NCBI RefSeq assembly: GCF_964275005.1 | Contig: NC_092706.1 | Location: 6,056,564-6,120,563 of the forward strand | Direction of reading: 5' to 3' | DNA: 64,000 nucleotides | Source: Diadema setosum | Taxonomy: Eukaryota; Echinodermata; Echinoidea; Diadematoida; Diadematidae | The notes under the pieces: generated by a model | Told to the model about the DNA's origin: nothing | The model's database searches: none | The model's input: only the letters and a program-made list of their open reading frames with translations | Translations under genes and position numbers: made by a program | Shown here: positions 11,525 through 22,043 of the stretch, piece by piece | Numbering within the stretch: the stretch's first letter is position 1 | How the letters are laid out: every line of letters starts with the position of its first letter

Positions 11525-12125
11525 CAGTGAAACCCCGTTATAACGAGTTCGGTTATAACGAGGAACCGCTTATAACGAGGTAATCACGTCGGTCCCGTTT
11601 TCCTTTGCGTGTAAACCTATGGCAGAACGAATCGGTTATAACGAGTTCGGTTATAACGAGATTCCGGTTATAACGAGGACAATTTCGGTGCATCATGATA
11701 AAGAAAAACATAAGCAATTTGATCGGATATAACGAGGTTCCATTTCTTGACTAAATTGCCGCTTTCAAACACGCGACAAACGAAACCCTGAAAACCGAAA
11801 TCACGCTATCCACGTCTTTTTCCGTTTTGCAGAGAACCGTTCCTTCCATGTTTTCTTCTAAATCACGCGATAAGACACAGGAATGTCTTCCGATGTTCCT
11901 ACTAAATCATTAAACATAATCATTCGATTTTCTTTTCCGCGAGACACGCGTGCGTGATATTAGGGCAGACCACACCGCAACGAGAAATAAAAAAGATAAC
12001 GCATTCAAAAACTTTTCATGTAGTGACACTTGTGGCCAAAAATGGACAATTGGAATGCGTGTGCAACTCATTATTATATCCTTTCCATTTTTAGTTCCGA
12101 CTTCCAGTTCTTTTGCTGCTTAGCA

Positions 12126-12700
12126 AATATGAGTGTGTATGATTAGTAAAGCCGAAATAATTAATGAAATCATCGCGATCTCGCCGGGTGACAGTAGCGT
12201 AAAAATAGTTGAATATTCCGCATGTTAACCTCCGTAATCGGTGTTCAGAAAAAGAAACGAACGCATTTATTAATTTGAATAGATCTGGATTTGTTCATTA
12301 TCATTAACAAATGATATTTTAAATATGAGTGTGTATGATTAAAGCCGAAATGATTAATGAAATCATCGCGATCTCGTCGGGTGACAGTAGCGTAAAAATA
12401 GTTGAATAACGCATGTTAACCTACTTAATCGGTGTTCAGAAAAAGAAACAAACGCATTTATTAATTTGAATAGATCTGGATTTGTTCATTATCATTTAAC
12501 AAATGATAATTTAAATATGAGTGTGTATGATTAAAGCCGAAATAATTAATGAAATCATCGCGATATCGCCGGGTGACAGCGTAAAAAATAGTTGAATAAC
12601 GCATATTAACCTACTTAATCGGTGTTCGGAAAAAGAAACAAACGCATTTAACAGTTCAAGGATGTACAAAACACGAAGAGATTTTCGAAAGAAAGTAAAG
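12126..12700 (+). repeat. ~193-bp tandem repeat inside the pogo-like element
   Basis: Unit starts (AAATATGAGTGTGTATGATT) occur at 12126, 12321 and 12513. Each unit contains the frame for KAEIINEIIAISPGDS and an AGAAAAAGAAACGAACGCAT stretch; a partial further copy follows near 12850. Confidence 0.85.
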
Positions 12701-12822
12701 AACGCATTTTTAATCCCGTCGGACGCAACGATCATACATTGTATAAAATTACAGCCGAAATGATTGATGAAATTATCGAATTCCCGCTGGGCTCCAACAG
12801 CGTAAAATATCTCTCAAGTTAA
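12655..12822 (+). pseudogene. Decayed copy of the coding module within the pogo-like element
   Basis: Reads DVQNTKRFSKESKERIFNPV, GRNDHTLYKITAEMIDEIIE, FPLGSNSVK, then stop. It is closely similar to the open copy at 13032-13268 (offset about 437 bases). No ATG or splice signals of its own; family unknown. Confidence 0.6.
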
Positions 12823-13031
12823 CGGTAAATAACGCATGTATGTAACTCTGAAATTAGCGCGATCTCGCCAGGTGACAGTAGCGTAAAAAATAGTTGAATA
12901 AGCATGTTAACCTAGAAACAAACGTATTTATTAGTTTGAATAGATCTGGGTTTGTTCATTATCACAATTTTAACACTGCATTTCACAATGAAGATTTTTC
13001 TTTCTTTCAGAATGGTCTATGAGGTACAGAT

Positions 13032-13268
13032 TTGCGTAAAAAGGATCACAACGTAACCTTCACATTCAATCCTGTCGCATATTTTTCAAGAACGGATGTA
13101 CAAAACGCGAAGAAATTTTCGGAAGAAAATAAAGAACGCATTTTTAATCCCTTCGAGCGCAACGATCATGAGATTATATTGTACAAGATTACAGCCGAAA
13201 TGATTCATGAAATCATCGCATTCCCGCTGGGCACCAACAGCGTAAAAATACCTCGCAAGTTATGGTAA
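13032..13268 (+). CDS. Small open module of unknown function inside the pogo-like element
   Basis: A 78-codon frame whose core reads DVQNAKKFSEENKERIFNPF, ERNDHEIILYKITAEMIHEI and IAFPLGTNSVKIPRKLW, followed by TAA. It is the longest and least damaged of at least five related copies in the element. A pyrimidine-rich TTTCTTTCTTTCAG at about 13010 just before it resembles a splice acceptor, so it may descend from a captured terminal exon. It is not recognisable as a transposase. Whether it is expressed is unknown. Confidence 0.35.
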   Translation: MRKKDHNVTFTFNPVAYFSRTDVQNAKKFSEENKERIFNPFERNDHEIILYKITAEMIHEIIAFPLGTNSVKIPRKLW

Positions 13269-13567
13269 ACAACGCCTGTAATTTACTCTATTTGCGCTGG
13301 TGTTAGGAAAAATTAACAAACAAGAATTACAATAAAGAATTACCTCATTTCAACATCTACTTTTTCGTCTAATTCACAAATAATTTCCCTTTATTATCTC
13401 AATAATAATGATCCATAATTGTGTAAAAACAACGCAAAGGATGGGTATATTCCGATGTCGTGCTTATGTTTTTCTTTGTTTTTGATGCGTACGGTTATAA
13501 CGAGGTACCGGTTATAACGAGGTAATATCGCCGGTCCCACGGACCTCGTTATAACGGGGTTTCACTG

Positions 13568-15160
13568 TACAATGTATATTCATTTTTGTTAAGGGCACAC
13601 TCGCCACAAGTTCTTTACTTCTAGAGATGTGCCCCCAAGCATGTTTAAAATCATTGAAATGTTATCCGTACTTTTGTGTATTGTTTGCTGGAAATAAATG
13701 TCCATAAAACCTGAAGCTTGAAGCCTGTTGTTAGTGGTGTTCATATCTTGTGTAATGCTTCTTCTGTACTCTGAATCCAAGATCTTCTATGTATATATCG
13801 ATTGTACACTGCGTTTCAAATTTATCAACACTGTCTTATCATGTGTAAGGCTACATGACTGAGAACGAACGCAATGTAAGGCATATCTCCAGTTTCGCAG
13901 GATGACCACAAACATCCACTTTATTTCAGCATCAATTCTACATTTATTAGAGCACAGAACAGTAAAACTGTAACCACTGTTGGCTCCTGGTGCAGCCTTG
14001 AAGGACAATTCTACCACACAATTTAGTGTCTGTGATACATACCGGTACTGTTACATCCTTGTAAGGGCTTCTCTTTCCTGACACACAGACTATCTTGCAT
14101 TCAGCACCTCACTGTCCTTCACAGAATGGTTGTCTTTAGATACAACTCTGTTCATATAATATGAGTTCTGTTTTCCCTTTAAGACAGATGCTCTTCAGTC
14201 TTTTTTACAGCACAGTTGCTTCTCACAACCCAGCCGTACATCTTTGCGATCCATCACATCTTGGTTATGAGCTTCATAATCTTTCCCATCACACTGTGGA
14301 CCCTGTGCAGGGGACAACATTTGCTCCTACAGAGATCCGCAGCACACAAGCCACTAAGCCCAAGTTTTTCAAACTGACATCGTTCCAACAGGCATTGCAC
14401 ATTGGCTTTTCCTCATGCCTTAGCTACTCATTTAAACCTAGACAAATCGTCTGGCGTTCATTGCACAGAGTATAAAATTGCATGGCTGTTACTTTGAAAA
14501 TGCTCCTCCCCAACGCGATTCCTTACCTATCCCCCAATTGAGTCAGATATTGGTTTCAATTTGATCATACACTCATGTTTGTGGTACTTCTCTTCCAGAT
14601 TTGACTGAATACATTGAGCGACAACAGCTTGTGCATTACTGTCTGAACTTCATGATATACATGGGTAGTATTCAACAACAGATAGTAAGCTGTGATTTAC
14701 ACATTTGTGGTGCATCATCATGTTACCTGTATAAAGTTGGAGATTATAATAGGAAAAAATGAACATGACAGCCAACTTTAGCAATATAACCTTTACAGTT
14801 TTCCAACTTTCAATTCCTTTTAAAAATATTTTCCATGTAGTGAAGTATATGGCTTTCATGATGGCTTTTGTGATGATGCATTATATTCATTCATAGTCCA
14901 AAAAAGCAAATAAACTTGTATTCATCACAATGATGTTTCCTTCCCGTCTATGAAGAGCAAGTTACATAGCTAGCATGCACATTAAGATTATTTCTGTGAG
15001 AAATCATGGACTTTTCATCATGTAGCTCTAGACTACTCCTTTCAATTGTCAACACGATTAATCAACATTTGGCAAAGCTGCATTGTCATATGACAGTACA
15101 TTACTATCCAAATTGTTTGCAAAGCTAACATACTTTTCAATGTTCTTTTTCAAGTTCAAC
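13568..15160. other. Intergenic region downstream of TYW5
   Basis: No convincing coding sequence. A 104-codon plus-strand frame at 14161-14475 has no domain features. Part may be TYW5 3'UTR if a distal polyadenylation site is used. Confidence 0.4.
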
Positions 15161-15163
15161 ACT

Positions 15164-15169
15164 TTTATT
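15164..15169 (-). terminator. Candidate polyadenylation signal of TYW5
   Basis: AATAAA on the minus strand (TTTATT on plus), about 340 bases past the TYW5 stop. It is the nearest canonical hexamer I noted downstream; others lie further left near 13.9 kb. A single hexamer is weak evidence. Confidence 0.35.
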
Positions 15170-15505
15170 CTATTGCTGTTGTGTGTGTTTTTTTTTCCTG
15201 AAATGTGTTTGAGGTATATGTCTCCTTTCTGTGGCATATGAGACAATCTTAAACAAAAAATTGATGATGCGACCCATGACGTGAGACTCTTCTTCTGTGG
15301 CAAACTATTACAACTTAGCCCATGGCAGCTCCTAATCGTGGTGTACTACTCTTAACAAGCTTCCGCAAGCCAGGAAGAAGTGACACAGATGGAGCTTATC
15401 GCAAAGTCAATCGAGTGGGGGCTGGGGGTGTGGCTGAAGTCATTGATTACCATCTCATCTGGGATGGGGGAAGGGGGGGGAGGGAGGGGAGGAGCATCCT
15501 CTTCA

Positions 15506-15765
15506 TCACCTATTGTCGGCAGGTAAGTAGGTCTTCTTCTCGATCTCGCGCACCAGTCTCCGGCCATAGAAGTCCCTGTACTCCTCCGGGAGCTCCTCGA
15601 GGGACTTGATGGCACGCTGAATGATCTGCAGGGCCTTGCTGGCCGCCAACGGGTCCTTGTTGCCGTAGGTGTCCTTATTGTCATAGCAACCTGCGTCGAG
15701 GTGGCGCCAGAAGACATTGACAGCCACGCTGAAGTCCAGGGATACCACATTGTGGAACCACAGTG
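15506..15765 (-). CDS. TYW5: TYW5 coding exon 8, C-terminal (residues 234-318, stop)
   Basis: Acceptor ATTACAG|CACTG. Encodes (A)[18 protein letters not shown], then [20 protein letters not shown], and a helical tail with [16 protein letters not shown] ending PADNR and TGA. His237 is the third iron ligand. The C-terminal helices match those used for dimerisation in family structures. Open frames on the opposite strand here are shadows. Confidence 0.96.
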
Positions 15766-18700
15766 CTGTAATAAAAAAAACAGGAAACTTATAACAGACT
15801 GTGAGCTCTGTAGCATGATATTTTTCATCACAAGAAAACATAGACCAAATATGTGCACATGACCAAAGATCAAAGAAAAGACTTCTTCTACATTGGCTGC
15901 TGAAGCTAAGGTAGGCTCAGTCCTATTATTCAAAGCATGCCAGAGCAAACCAGAGTCATCGAAAGTGGTTCAGATTGTACCGGGAGTTTGGACTGAATGC
16001 TCCCAAAGCACACCGTTGCCAGAGCGAATGGAGTAAGGAAGCTTTCACTGGTGGACCACCTCACAATGAGATCAAGATGGGGGTCAGAGCAAACCATTCT
16101 GTGTCACGAAATGGGACTGAAAGCAACTGTGTCAGAGCAAAGCCATGTTACATTGAATTTGAACACTATTTACATTGACATACTATAGAAATGGATATTT
16201 CTGTGAATAATTTTTCACAATCTACTGAATAAGATGAATTTTGCATGTGTTTAGTTCACATAATCAAGAGATTACAAATGAATCATTTGTCATAGTACAT
16301 AACCATGAGAGCATGTTTTTGTTTGCATGCAAACTTATACATGCAATGTATATGTGTTTGTATGTTGTTGTTGCTGTTGTGTATGATGTTGTTGTTTTCC
16401 TGAAAAGAAAACCAAGGAAAAATGCTAGCGAATCTGTCATGTTTGCAAACCTGGAATGAAGAGGATATCCCCAGGCTGCAGCCTGCAGTGGTAGGGTGTG
16501 GCAAATCTGAAGTCTGGAAATTTCTTGTAGTCTGGATTGTCAAGGTCACTTATGGCCGATTTATCTCCTGCAAATTAGTAGGGATTCAAGCAAATATTAT
16601 CCAGCTTAAAATCTGGTGTAGAATAATGTTACCTCATACATGATTTATGGTATATCCTACTAATTGAACCTGTTTATCAATTATTGTGAAATTGTATATC
16701 ATGCAAACTTTAAGTCTTAGAAATGAAAAAGAGACAAGATAAGATGTTTTTAAACTCTATCTGACACAGAAACATATGTGAGATTGCTCTTTTAAATGAA
16801 ACAGTTGTACTCTGTTACATGCCACATCATAAATTTGTTTGTGAAGTTCCAGCAAATTGACTGATTTGGCAGTGTGCTAAGATTGTAATGTATGAAGTAC
16901 TACAAGCTCTGATGTCAATTCTCGCATCAAACCTGATTGATCGAAAAAAAAAAAAACAGGACTTTATCAGTGAGCAAAGTCCACAGCAATCTGAGAGTTT
17001 TCCACCCATTCTATTCTTGATAAATGGTGTGTGTGTGTTGGGGGGGGGGGGGGGGGGGGGGCTCTTATCGCTCATCCTCACCTGTGAGGTAAAGATAATT
17101 GGCATCCTGGGGACTAAATAGAATGACCCTCTTGTGGCCTCTGACCTGGATTAGAACATTGTCCATGACCTGCAAAGAGAATTGATAGAGATGGGGGAGG
17201 GGGTAGAAATGAGATGACTTTCAAATATTTACAGCTGAGTATACAGACATATGTTAGTTATGAGGGAGAGTTCTACAGGTATTCATTTCACATCAAGTTA
17301 CATACATCATAGTGTGTCCACAGTTGCAGATTGGCTGAGCCCACCCGGAGCACACTGGAGAAGAACTGCTCAGGGGTGAAGAACTCCGGAATAGTGAGGT
17401 CAGCTGCCAGGGCGGGGAACTGTATCTTGATATCGGCAATGCCCTGCATTGAACCAAACCAAAAAACCCCCAACAAAATGAAGAATCTTAAAACCAAGCG
17501 AACAATCATACAAGAACAAAAGCCCTAAACAACAAAAAAAGAAATCATGTGGATGTAAACAAGTGCTTGTACATCACAGAAGATCAAAGACAGCGATATG
17601 GAATTAGAATGATGAATTTTAGCGGAAGCATGACAACATGTTATGTTGCAATCTGAAACACTGATCTCTTGTGATGGATTTTCATCCCTGACAAGTCCTT
17701 CTAGCTTCTATTTTGCATACACTTTCTAATACCTAAAACAGCAATTCAAAAGTTGACTGAAGAATTTCATCAATTTGAAATTCAAAGGTTGTTATGAAAA
17801 TCAGTTGTCAACAACCAGGGTAGGTCTACACTGAATGGTACATGCATCAAATGCAATATTCATTTTTTTTTTTTCCAACTTGGCCAGGATGGTCCCACTT
17901 CTAACATCTGAGAGCCAAACAAACGAATTACCTCAAGGTGGAGGAGAAAAAAAGGCAAGGTGTCTCACCTTCCTTGGATCTTCCCCAAGTGATCTGAGGT
18001 AATACAGTTCATCCTGTGGTCAAAACAATGTCAATTCATGGAGCAAAGTTACACAAATAAAAGCAGCAACACCAAAAACAGTCATGACAAGCTTCACTTG
18101 GGAGCACAGCTTTAGTTTAAAAAAAATGAACTCTTAAGTTAAATTGTACAAATCAATATGGAATAATGATGACATCTGGAATTTTTTACTCTAGGGTTAA
18201 AGGATTTGTAATATACAGTTGAACCTCTATTATCCGGCCTCCCTTTATCCGGATCTCTCTATTATCCGGACGCAATCTCGCCGTGATTTTTTTATTTTTT
18301 TTTTATAATTACGGGAGGAAACACACATGAATTACATATACTTGATACATTTCTTAATAATTATTTAGGTAAATCATCCCAAGAATTTATAAAAGAAAAT
18401 GATTTCCGCTTGTAAACACGAACCTCTATTTTGGGGTCTGTTACTGAGTGTAACAATGAAAAGGTCGCAGCATACACATTACTACATGTGGTACTACAAT
18501 GGGCTACATCAGTACATGTGTATGTGTATGTACCATAGAGCTCTATTATACGGTATGTACATGTATAAAGCATTGAGTCTCCCGTATCCGGCCAAATCCC
18601 TTATCCGGATGAGCCCCGGTCCCGACTTGTCCGGATACGAGAGGTTCAACTGTACCAACATCCCTCTTCTTAGTTTCTGCTACATTTCACCTTTCTTACA

Positions 18701-21700
18701 GACAACGAAAGAGTCAAAACAACGGAAATTTCTCACCTTGTCGAAAAAATATTCATCTTGAGAGTTTTTTGAGCATCGATGAACAAGTTCGGCAAATGGA
18801 AGACTCCTGGAACAAGAGTAAATAAGGAACCAAACATGAATTTGATTTGCTTACTGCAATCTACAAATACACAGAAACATAATGAATCATATTCATTTAC
18901 TGTAAAACTGGAAATTTTCGCTTGAGTAATCTTTCACACTCAGCTGGGTAAAAAGAAAAAAAAAGTGTGTGTTTAATTCTGCGGAATCAAAACAGTAAAT
19001 AGTGTTACATATAGCGAACAACAAAAAAGTGCATGTTTTTATTTTTTCATTTTTCACTGCAGTTTCTGGTCATGCAAAATATGCAAAATTTCCACACTGT
19101 AAAATTTCCACATCTACAGTATGTAAAAATTATTTCTATAATTTTACCCATTGAAGTGAGAGGAACAAAAATCTAATAAATTATTCTACAAACTTGTAGG
19201 GGAAACATGAGTCAGATGCTTGCTGGTCGTTAATTAACTTCATGTTCATGTTCATGTTCATGTAGCAGCTTAGAAAAGACTAGAAATGTCGCTTTGGCGA
19301 CTGGTATGCCTCCGCCATAATGCATGATTTTCCCAATAGGTCTAGATAGTACATGTGGACAATGTGTGATTACATTTTCACAAAATTGGCAAAATATTGA
19401 AATAACAAGTTTGTCACAAATGTGTTGAATGTTCACCTTCCTTGACCTAGGTTTAATTGGATGAATAGGAGAGCATGTATCTAGGGATTTAAGGACTTTA
19501 ACTCGACTTTGACCCATTCATACATTTAGGCATTGAGTAATTTTCAAGGTACAGGTGTGGAGAAAAAGTGCAATTTCCGAATTGAATAGTAAATTGTTAC
19601 CATTTTCATCTGGCCCTTGACCTTAAAATTCATAAGATAATCACTTTCAGGTAGAACATGCATAATATGTACTAAGTTTCAAGATAACTTGAGCCACTTC
19701 CGAGATATGGAGGAAAAAGTTAGTTCAGCACTTTCACTTGATCTTTGACCTTTTGACCTTTGAGGCAAAAAAAAGAAGAAAAAAAAACTTTCCAGAGAAT
19801 TTCGATTAGGTTACACATGTATGCATACACCAAGTGTAAAAAAAAAAAAAAAATAACCCTGCTGGCATTGCATGATAGGAGGGAAATAGTAAAATTTTGA
19901 AGTGTTGCACTTGACCTTTGACCCCATGAACCCTACATTCTCTAGATAATCACTTCCAGTCAGTATATGTATATACTATGTTTCATGAAGATACCTTGAA
20001 CAATTTTCCAAGGTATGGAGAAAAAAAAAGAAGTTTTAATATTTTTACTTGACCTTTTGACCTTTGACCTTTGACCTCATGACCCAAACTTTCACCAGAG
20101 AATCTTAATTGGGTAATACATGTATACACTAAGTTTCAAGAAAATATCTTCAGGCATTCAATAGATATGGTGGAAATGGTGAAATTTTATGTATTTGACC
20201 CTGACCTTTTGACCTTTGACCTTTGACCTCATGACCCAAACTTTCACCAGAGAATCTTAATTGGGTAATACATGTATACACTAAGTTTCAAGAAAATATC
20301 TTCAGGCTTTCAATAGATATGGTGGAAATAGTGAAATTTTATGTATTTGACCTTGACCTTTTGACCTTTGACCTTGAGCATGTGCACCCAAAAGTTGATA
20401 GGCACAACTTCATCCCCTAATACACATACATGCCAAGTTTCATTAGGATACCTCAACAGGTTTTGATAGTTACCTTGTCCACAAAATTCATTACGGACAG
20501 ACGGAAGGACGGACGGACGGACGGACGGAAGGACGGACGGACGGAAGGACGGACGGACGGACAACCCGAAAACATAATGCCTCCGGCACCACTTCGTGGC
20601 GGAGGCATAAAAAGGCCAAATATGACAAGAGCGCTATAGAGCATGCAAGAACTTAAGAAGTAATCACATCAGAAATGCTTATACTGCAGCAATCGGGTTC
20701 CATTAATGACTTGGCAATTGATGCAAACCACATTCACAATCTTTTTGTTTTTTAAAGAAATCTTCTTCATTGGTTACCACAAAGCAATTTGGCAGTGTGC
20801 GCTACGATTAGTTAGACGCTAATCTGATATCAAACATCACCACTGGATGAACGTCAATTTAAATAGTTTACAGAAAGAAGCCTTTCACCATTATGATGCG
20901 AAAATCCTCTTCTGGAGGTCCATCAAATTGCCACAAAGTTTCATTTGTCAGTGGTACCGTATCTGTCGCAGAAAGACTGATTGAAGACTGGTTGAAATTG
21001 TCTCCTAGTATTGCAATTACAAAGAACATGGTTCGCCAAAGTTTGCCTCTTTCATCACCAAATCTTCAATAGACTTTTCTTTCAGCTTTGATTCCTCAAC
21101 AAAATGGAGAGCAATTTAACTTGTTGATATTCTTAATAAACAGGGATTAATTTTCAAACTCAAATTTGATTAGCAATTTCAGCTGATGAAAAATATCTGC
21201 AATGACATCGTGTACACTTCTATGTAAGAAAACTGCTTTAGATACAAAAGTTAGTTTGTGTAGCAGTGGTGTGAAAATGCATAGCAAATTGTGATGCGAT
21301 ACCAGGAAAATTATTCCCTGCTAAATAATACTATAGATATAGCATGTATCTGTTTGAGATCCTAAAGAAAGCCACAGGTGCCTTACTTATTGAATATTCA
21401 AGCCTCAAACTATAAAATTCCACCATTATCGGCACACAAGCTTGAGACCATGGAATGTGCTCTGTATTAATTGCCAAGTCTAATTTGTGCATACAAATCT
21501 GGGGGTATGCAATTCCCCTACAAGTTACCTGTACGCATAGTTCTTGGTAATGAAGTCCATCTTAGGGGTGGGGCTGACATGAATCTTGACTTCTCTGTCT
21601 CCACCCTGCTCTGCCAGGTAGTCAGGGGTCCACTTTGCCGAGCAAGGCCCAATGTCTACTCCCCGAAGAATGGCTGGCTTCCTCTGCATGAAAAAGGGAT

Positions 21701-22043
21701 CAAAGAAAGTTGATAAGGAAAAAGGGATTGCTAGATGGAATATGTGCCATCCTATTTTCATCCAAAACATGTGTTTCTACTGTTTCTTTTTCCATTTTTG
21801 TATCATTATAAGTATATCACAAACATGTACCTTGCCATTACAAGGGTTCCTAGCTTGCAATCCTTTACAAAACACTACAGTTAAACCAAAAATATAAACA
21901 TGAGATACAGATAAGAGAATCAATCAATCTAGCACTTAAAGAAATATAACCATTTTCACCTCAGGATAAATGACTCCAAGAAACTCTTCTTTTCCAATGC
22001 CACTGAAGACTGGGACATCTTTTCCGATGAGTTCTGATGCCAT
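15506..22043 (-). CDS. TYW5: tRNA wybutosine-synthesizing protein 5 (JmjC hydroxylase), 8 exons, complete
   Basis: Eight minus-strand exons join into 318 codons: 22043-21960, 21683-21529, 18806-18737, 18013-17969, 17443-17306, 17169-17082, 16567-16451 and 15765-15506 (stop included). All introns are GT-AG and every split codon closes. The conceptual protein aligns along its length with vertebrate TYW5 as I remember it (human about 315 residues). Shared blocks include [55 protein letters not shown] and [12 protein letters not shown]. The Fe(II) triad of the JmjC fold is present: His162 and Asp164 in WTHYD, and His237 in LWFHN. Known role of the family: Fe(II)/2-oxoglutarate-dependent hydroxylation of the wybutosine precursor yW-72 at position 37 of tRNA-Phe. 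Start: Met1 is the first codon after a CAG that could be a 5'UTR acceptor, and the N terminus length matches the family. No signal peptide or membrane segment is seen. No other wybutosine gene is visible nearby. Confidence 0.95.
16451..16567 (-). CDS. TYW5: TYW5 coding exon 7 (residues 195-232 plus split Ala233)
   Basis: A 117-base exon. It completes Gly194, then encodes [20 protein letters not shown] and a segment ending [12 protein letters not shown], with donor CCAG|GTTTGC. It matches the family stretch around LNIDNPDLAKYP and [18 protein letters not shown] is the strand leading to the second iron-binding His in exon 8. Confidence 0.95.
17040..17061 (+). repeat. 22-base poly-G tract in TYW5 intron 6
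   Basis: An uninterrupted G run on the plus strand, preceded by GTGTGTGTTG. On the transcribed sense strand of TYW5 it is poly-C, about 20 bases inside the intron. Confidence 0.95.
17082..17169 (-). CDS. TYW5: TYW5 coding exon 6 (residues 165-193 plus split Gly194)
   Basis: An 88-base exon encoding [20 protein letters not shown] and QDANYLYLT; it starts after TTTGCAG and ends ACAG|GTGAGG in phase 1. This is the JmjC strand region directly after the HxD motif (vertebrate VMDNLLIQVTGKKRVVLFSP). A run of 22 C on the coding strand (22 G at 17040-17061 on the plus strand) begins about 20 bases into the following intron. Confidence 0.96.
17306..17443 (-). CDS. TYW5: TYW5 coding exon 5 (residues 119-164), carries HxD of the Fe site
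   Basis: A 138-base phase 0-0 exon, acceptor AATGCAG|GGC and donor GAT|GTATGT. It encodes [32 protein letters not shown] and LQLWTHYD. His162 and Asp164 of the terminal HYD are two of the three iron ligands of JmjC oxygenases. Confidence 0.96.
17969..18013 (-). CDS. TYW5: TYW5 coding exon 4 micro-exon (residues 104-118)
   Basis: A 45-base phase 0-0 exon encoding [15 protein letters not shown], nearly identical to the vertebrate [15 protein letters not shown]. Acceptor CCACAG|GAT, donor AAG|GTGAGA. Its exact multiple-of-three length means skipping would keep the frame. Confidence 0.94.
18216..18652. mobile_element. Tigger-like MITE in TYW5 intron 3
   Basis: Ends are CAGTTGAACCTCTATTATCC on the left and its approximate inverse GAGAGGTTCAACTG on the right, each flanked by TA. 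TATCCGGA-type subterminal repeats occur at both ends. It is 437 bp, non-coding, and sits between coding exons 3 and 4. Confidence 0.88.
18737..18806 (-). CDS. TYW5: TYW5 coding exon 3 (residues 81-103)
   Basis: Seventy bases. The first G completes Arg80 (AG|G), then [20 protein letters not shown] follows, ending FDK at an AAG|GTGAGA donor in phase 0. It matches the family segment that links the N-terminal domain to [12 protein letters not shown]. Too short to stand out as an open frame; found by splice signals and family alignment. Confidence 0.93.
19305..20609. mobile_element. 1.3 kb non-autonomous inverted-repeat element in TYW5 intron 2
   Basis: Terminal repeats TATGCCTCCGCC / GGCGGAGGCATA. 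The right end also folds on itself (TGCCTCCG…CGGAGGCA around CACCACTTCGTGG). The interior holds degenerate ~150-bp units rich in TGACCTTTGACC, a near-perfect 152-bp tandem duplication (20050-20353), and a GGAC/GGAA microsatellite (about 20492-20564). No reading frame. Confidence 0.8.
20050..20353 (+). repeat. 152-bp tandem duplication, two near-identical copies
   Basis: The words TTCACCAGAGAATCTTAATT and TTTCAAGAAAATATCTTCAG recur 152 bases apart with only a few substitutions, far less diverged than the other ~150-bp units of the host element, so this duplication is recent. Confidence 0.9.
21529..21683 (-). CDS. TYW5: TYW5 coding exon 2 (residues 29-79 plus split Arg80)
   Basis: Acceptor TTCATGCAG|AGG and donor AG|GTAACT, ending in phase 2. 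Encodes the N-terminal beta/alpha part of the cupin-like JmjC protein, including [16 protein letters not shown] and [18 protein letters not shown], both very close to the vertebrate sequence. The intron to exon 3 (18807-21528) is the longest in the gene and contains a 1.3 kb inverted-repeat element. Confidence 0.95.
21960..22043 (-). CDS. TYW5: TYW5 coding exon 1 (residues 1-28)
   Basis: ATG to a GAG|GTGAAA donor, phase 0. Encodes [13 protein letters not shown] through VIYPE, ahead of the JmjC core; the YPE/RKP junction with exon 2 corresponds to YPQRKP of the vertebrate protein. The sequence just upstream reads TTCCAG directly before the ATG, so either a 5'UTR intron ends there or the exon simply extends upstream. 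A 5'UTR boundary cannot be fixed from sequence alone. Confidence 0.92.

Larger units (their letters stand above)
11525..13567 (+). mobile_element. pogo/Tigger-like DNA element, 2.04 kb, non-autonomous
   Basis: The termini are perfect 23-bp inverted repeats starting CAGTGAAACCCCGTTATAAC, flanked on both sides by TA as expected for the Tc1/mariner/pogo group. Both ends carry extra subterminal copies of GGTTATAACGAG. No transposase reading frame is seen; the interior instead contains repeated fragments of a small coding-like module. CAGTgAACC-type ends with TA duplication are typical of pogo/Tigger. Confidence 0.88.

Noticed and set aside
15322..15609. Plus-strand frame with [16 protein letters not shown] text
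   Set aside because: It is antisense to TYW5 exon 8, whose minus-strand frame is clearly the coding one.
20310..20644. [15 protein letters not shown] repeat peptides
   Set aside because: They translate the GGAC/GGAA microsatellite inside an inverted-repeat element.
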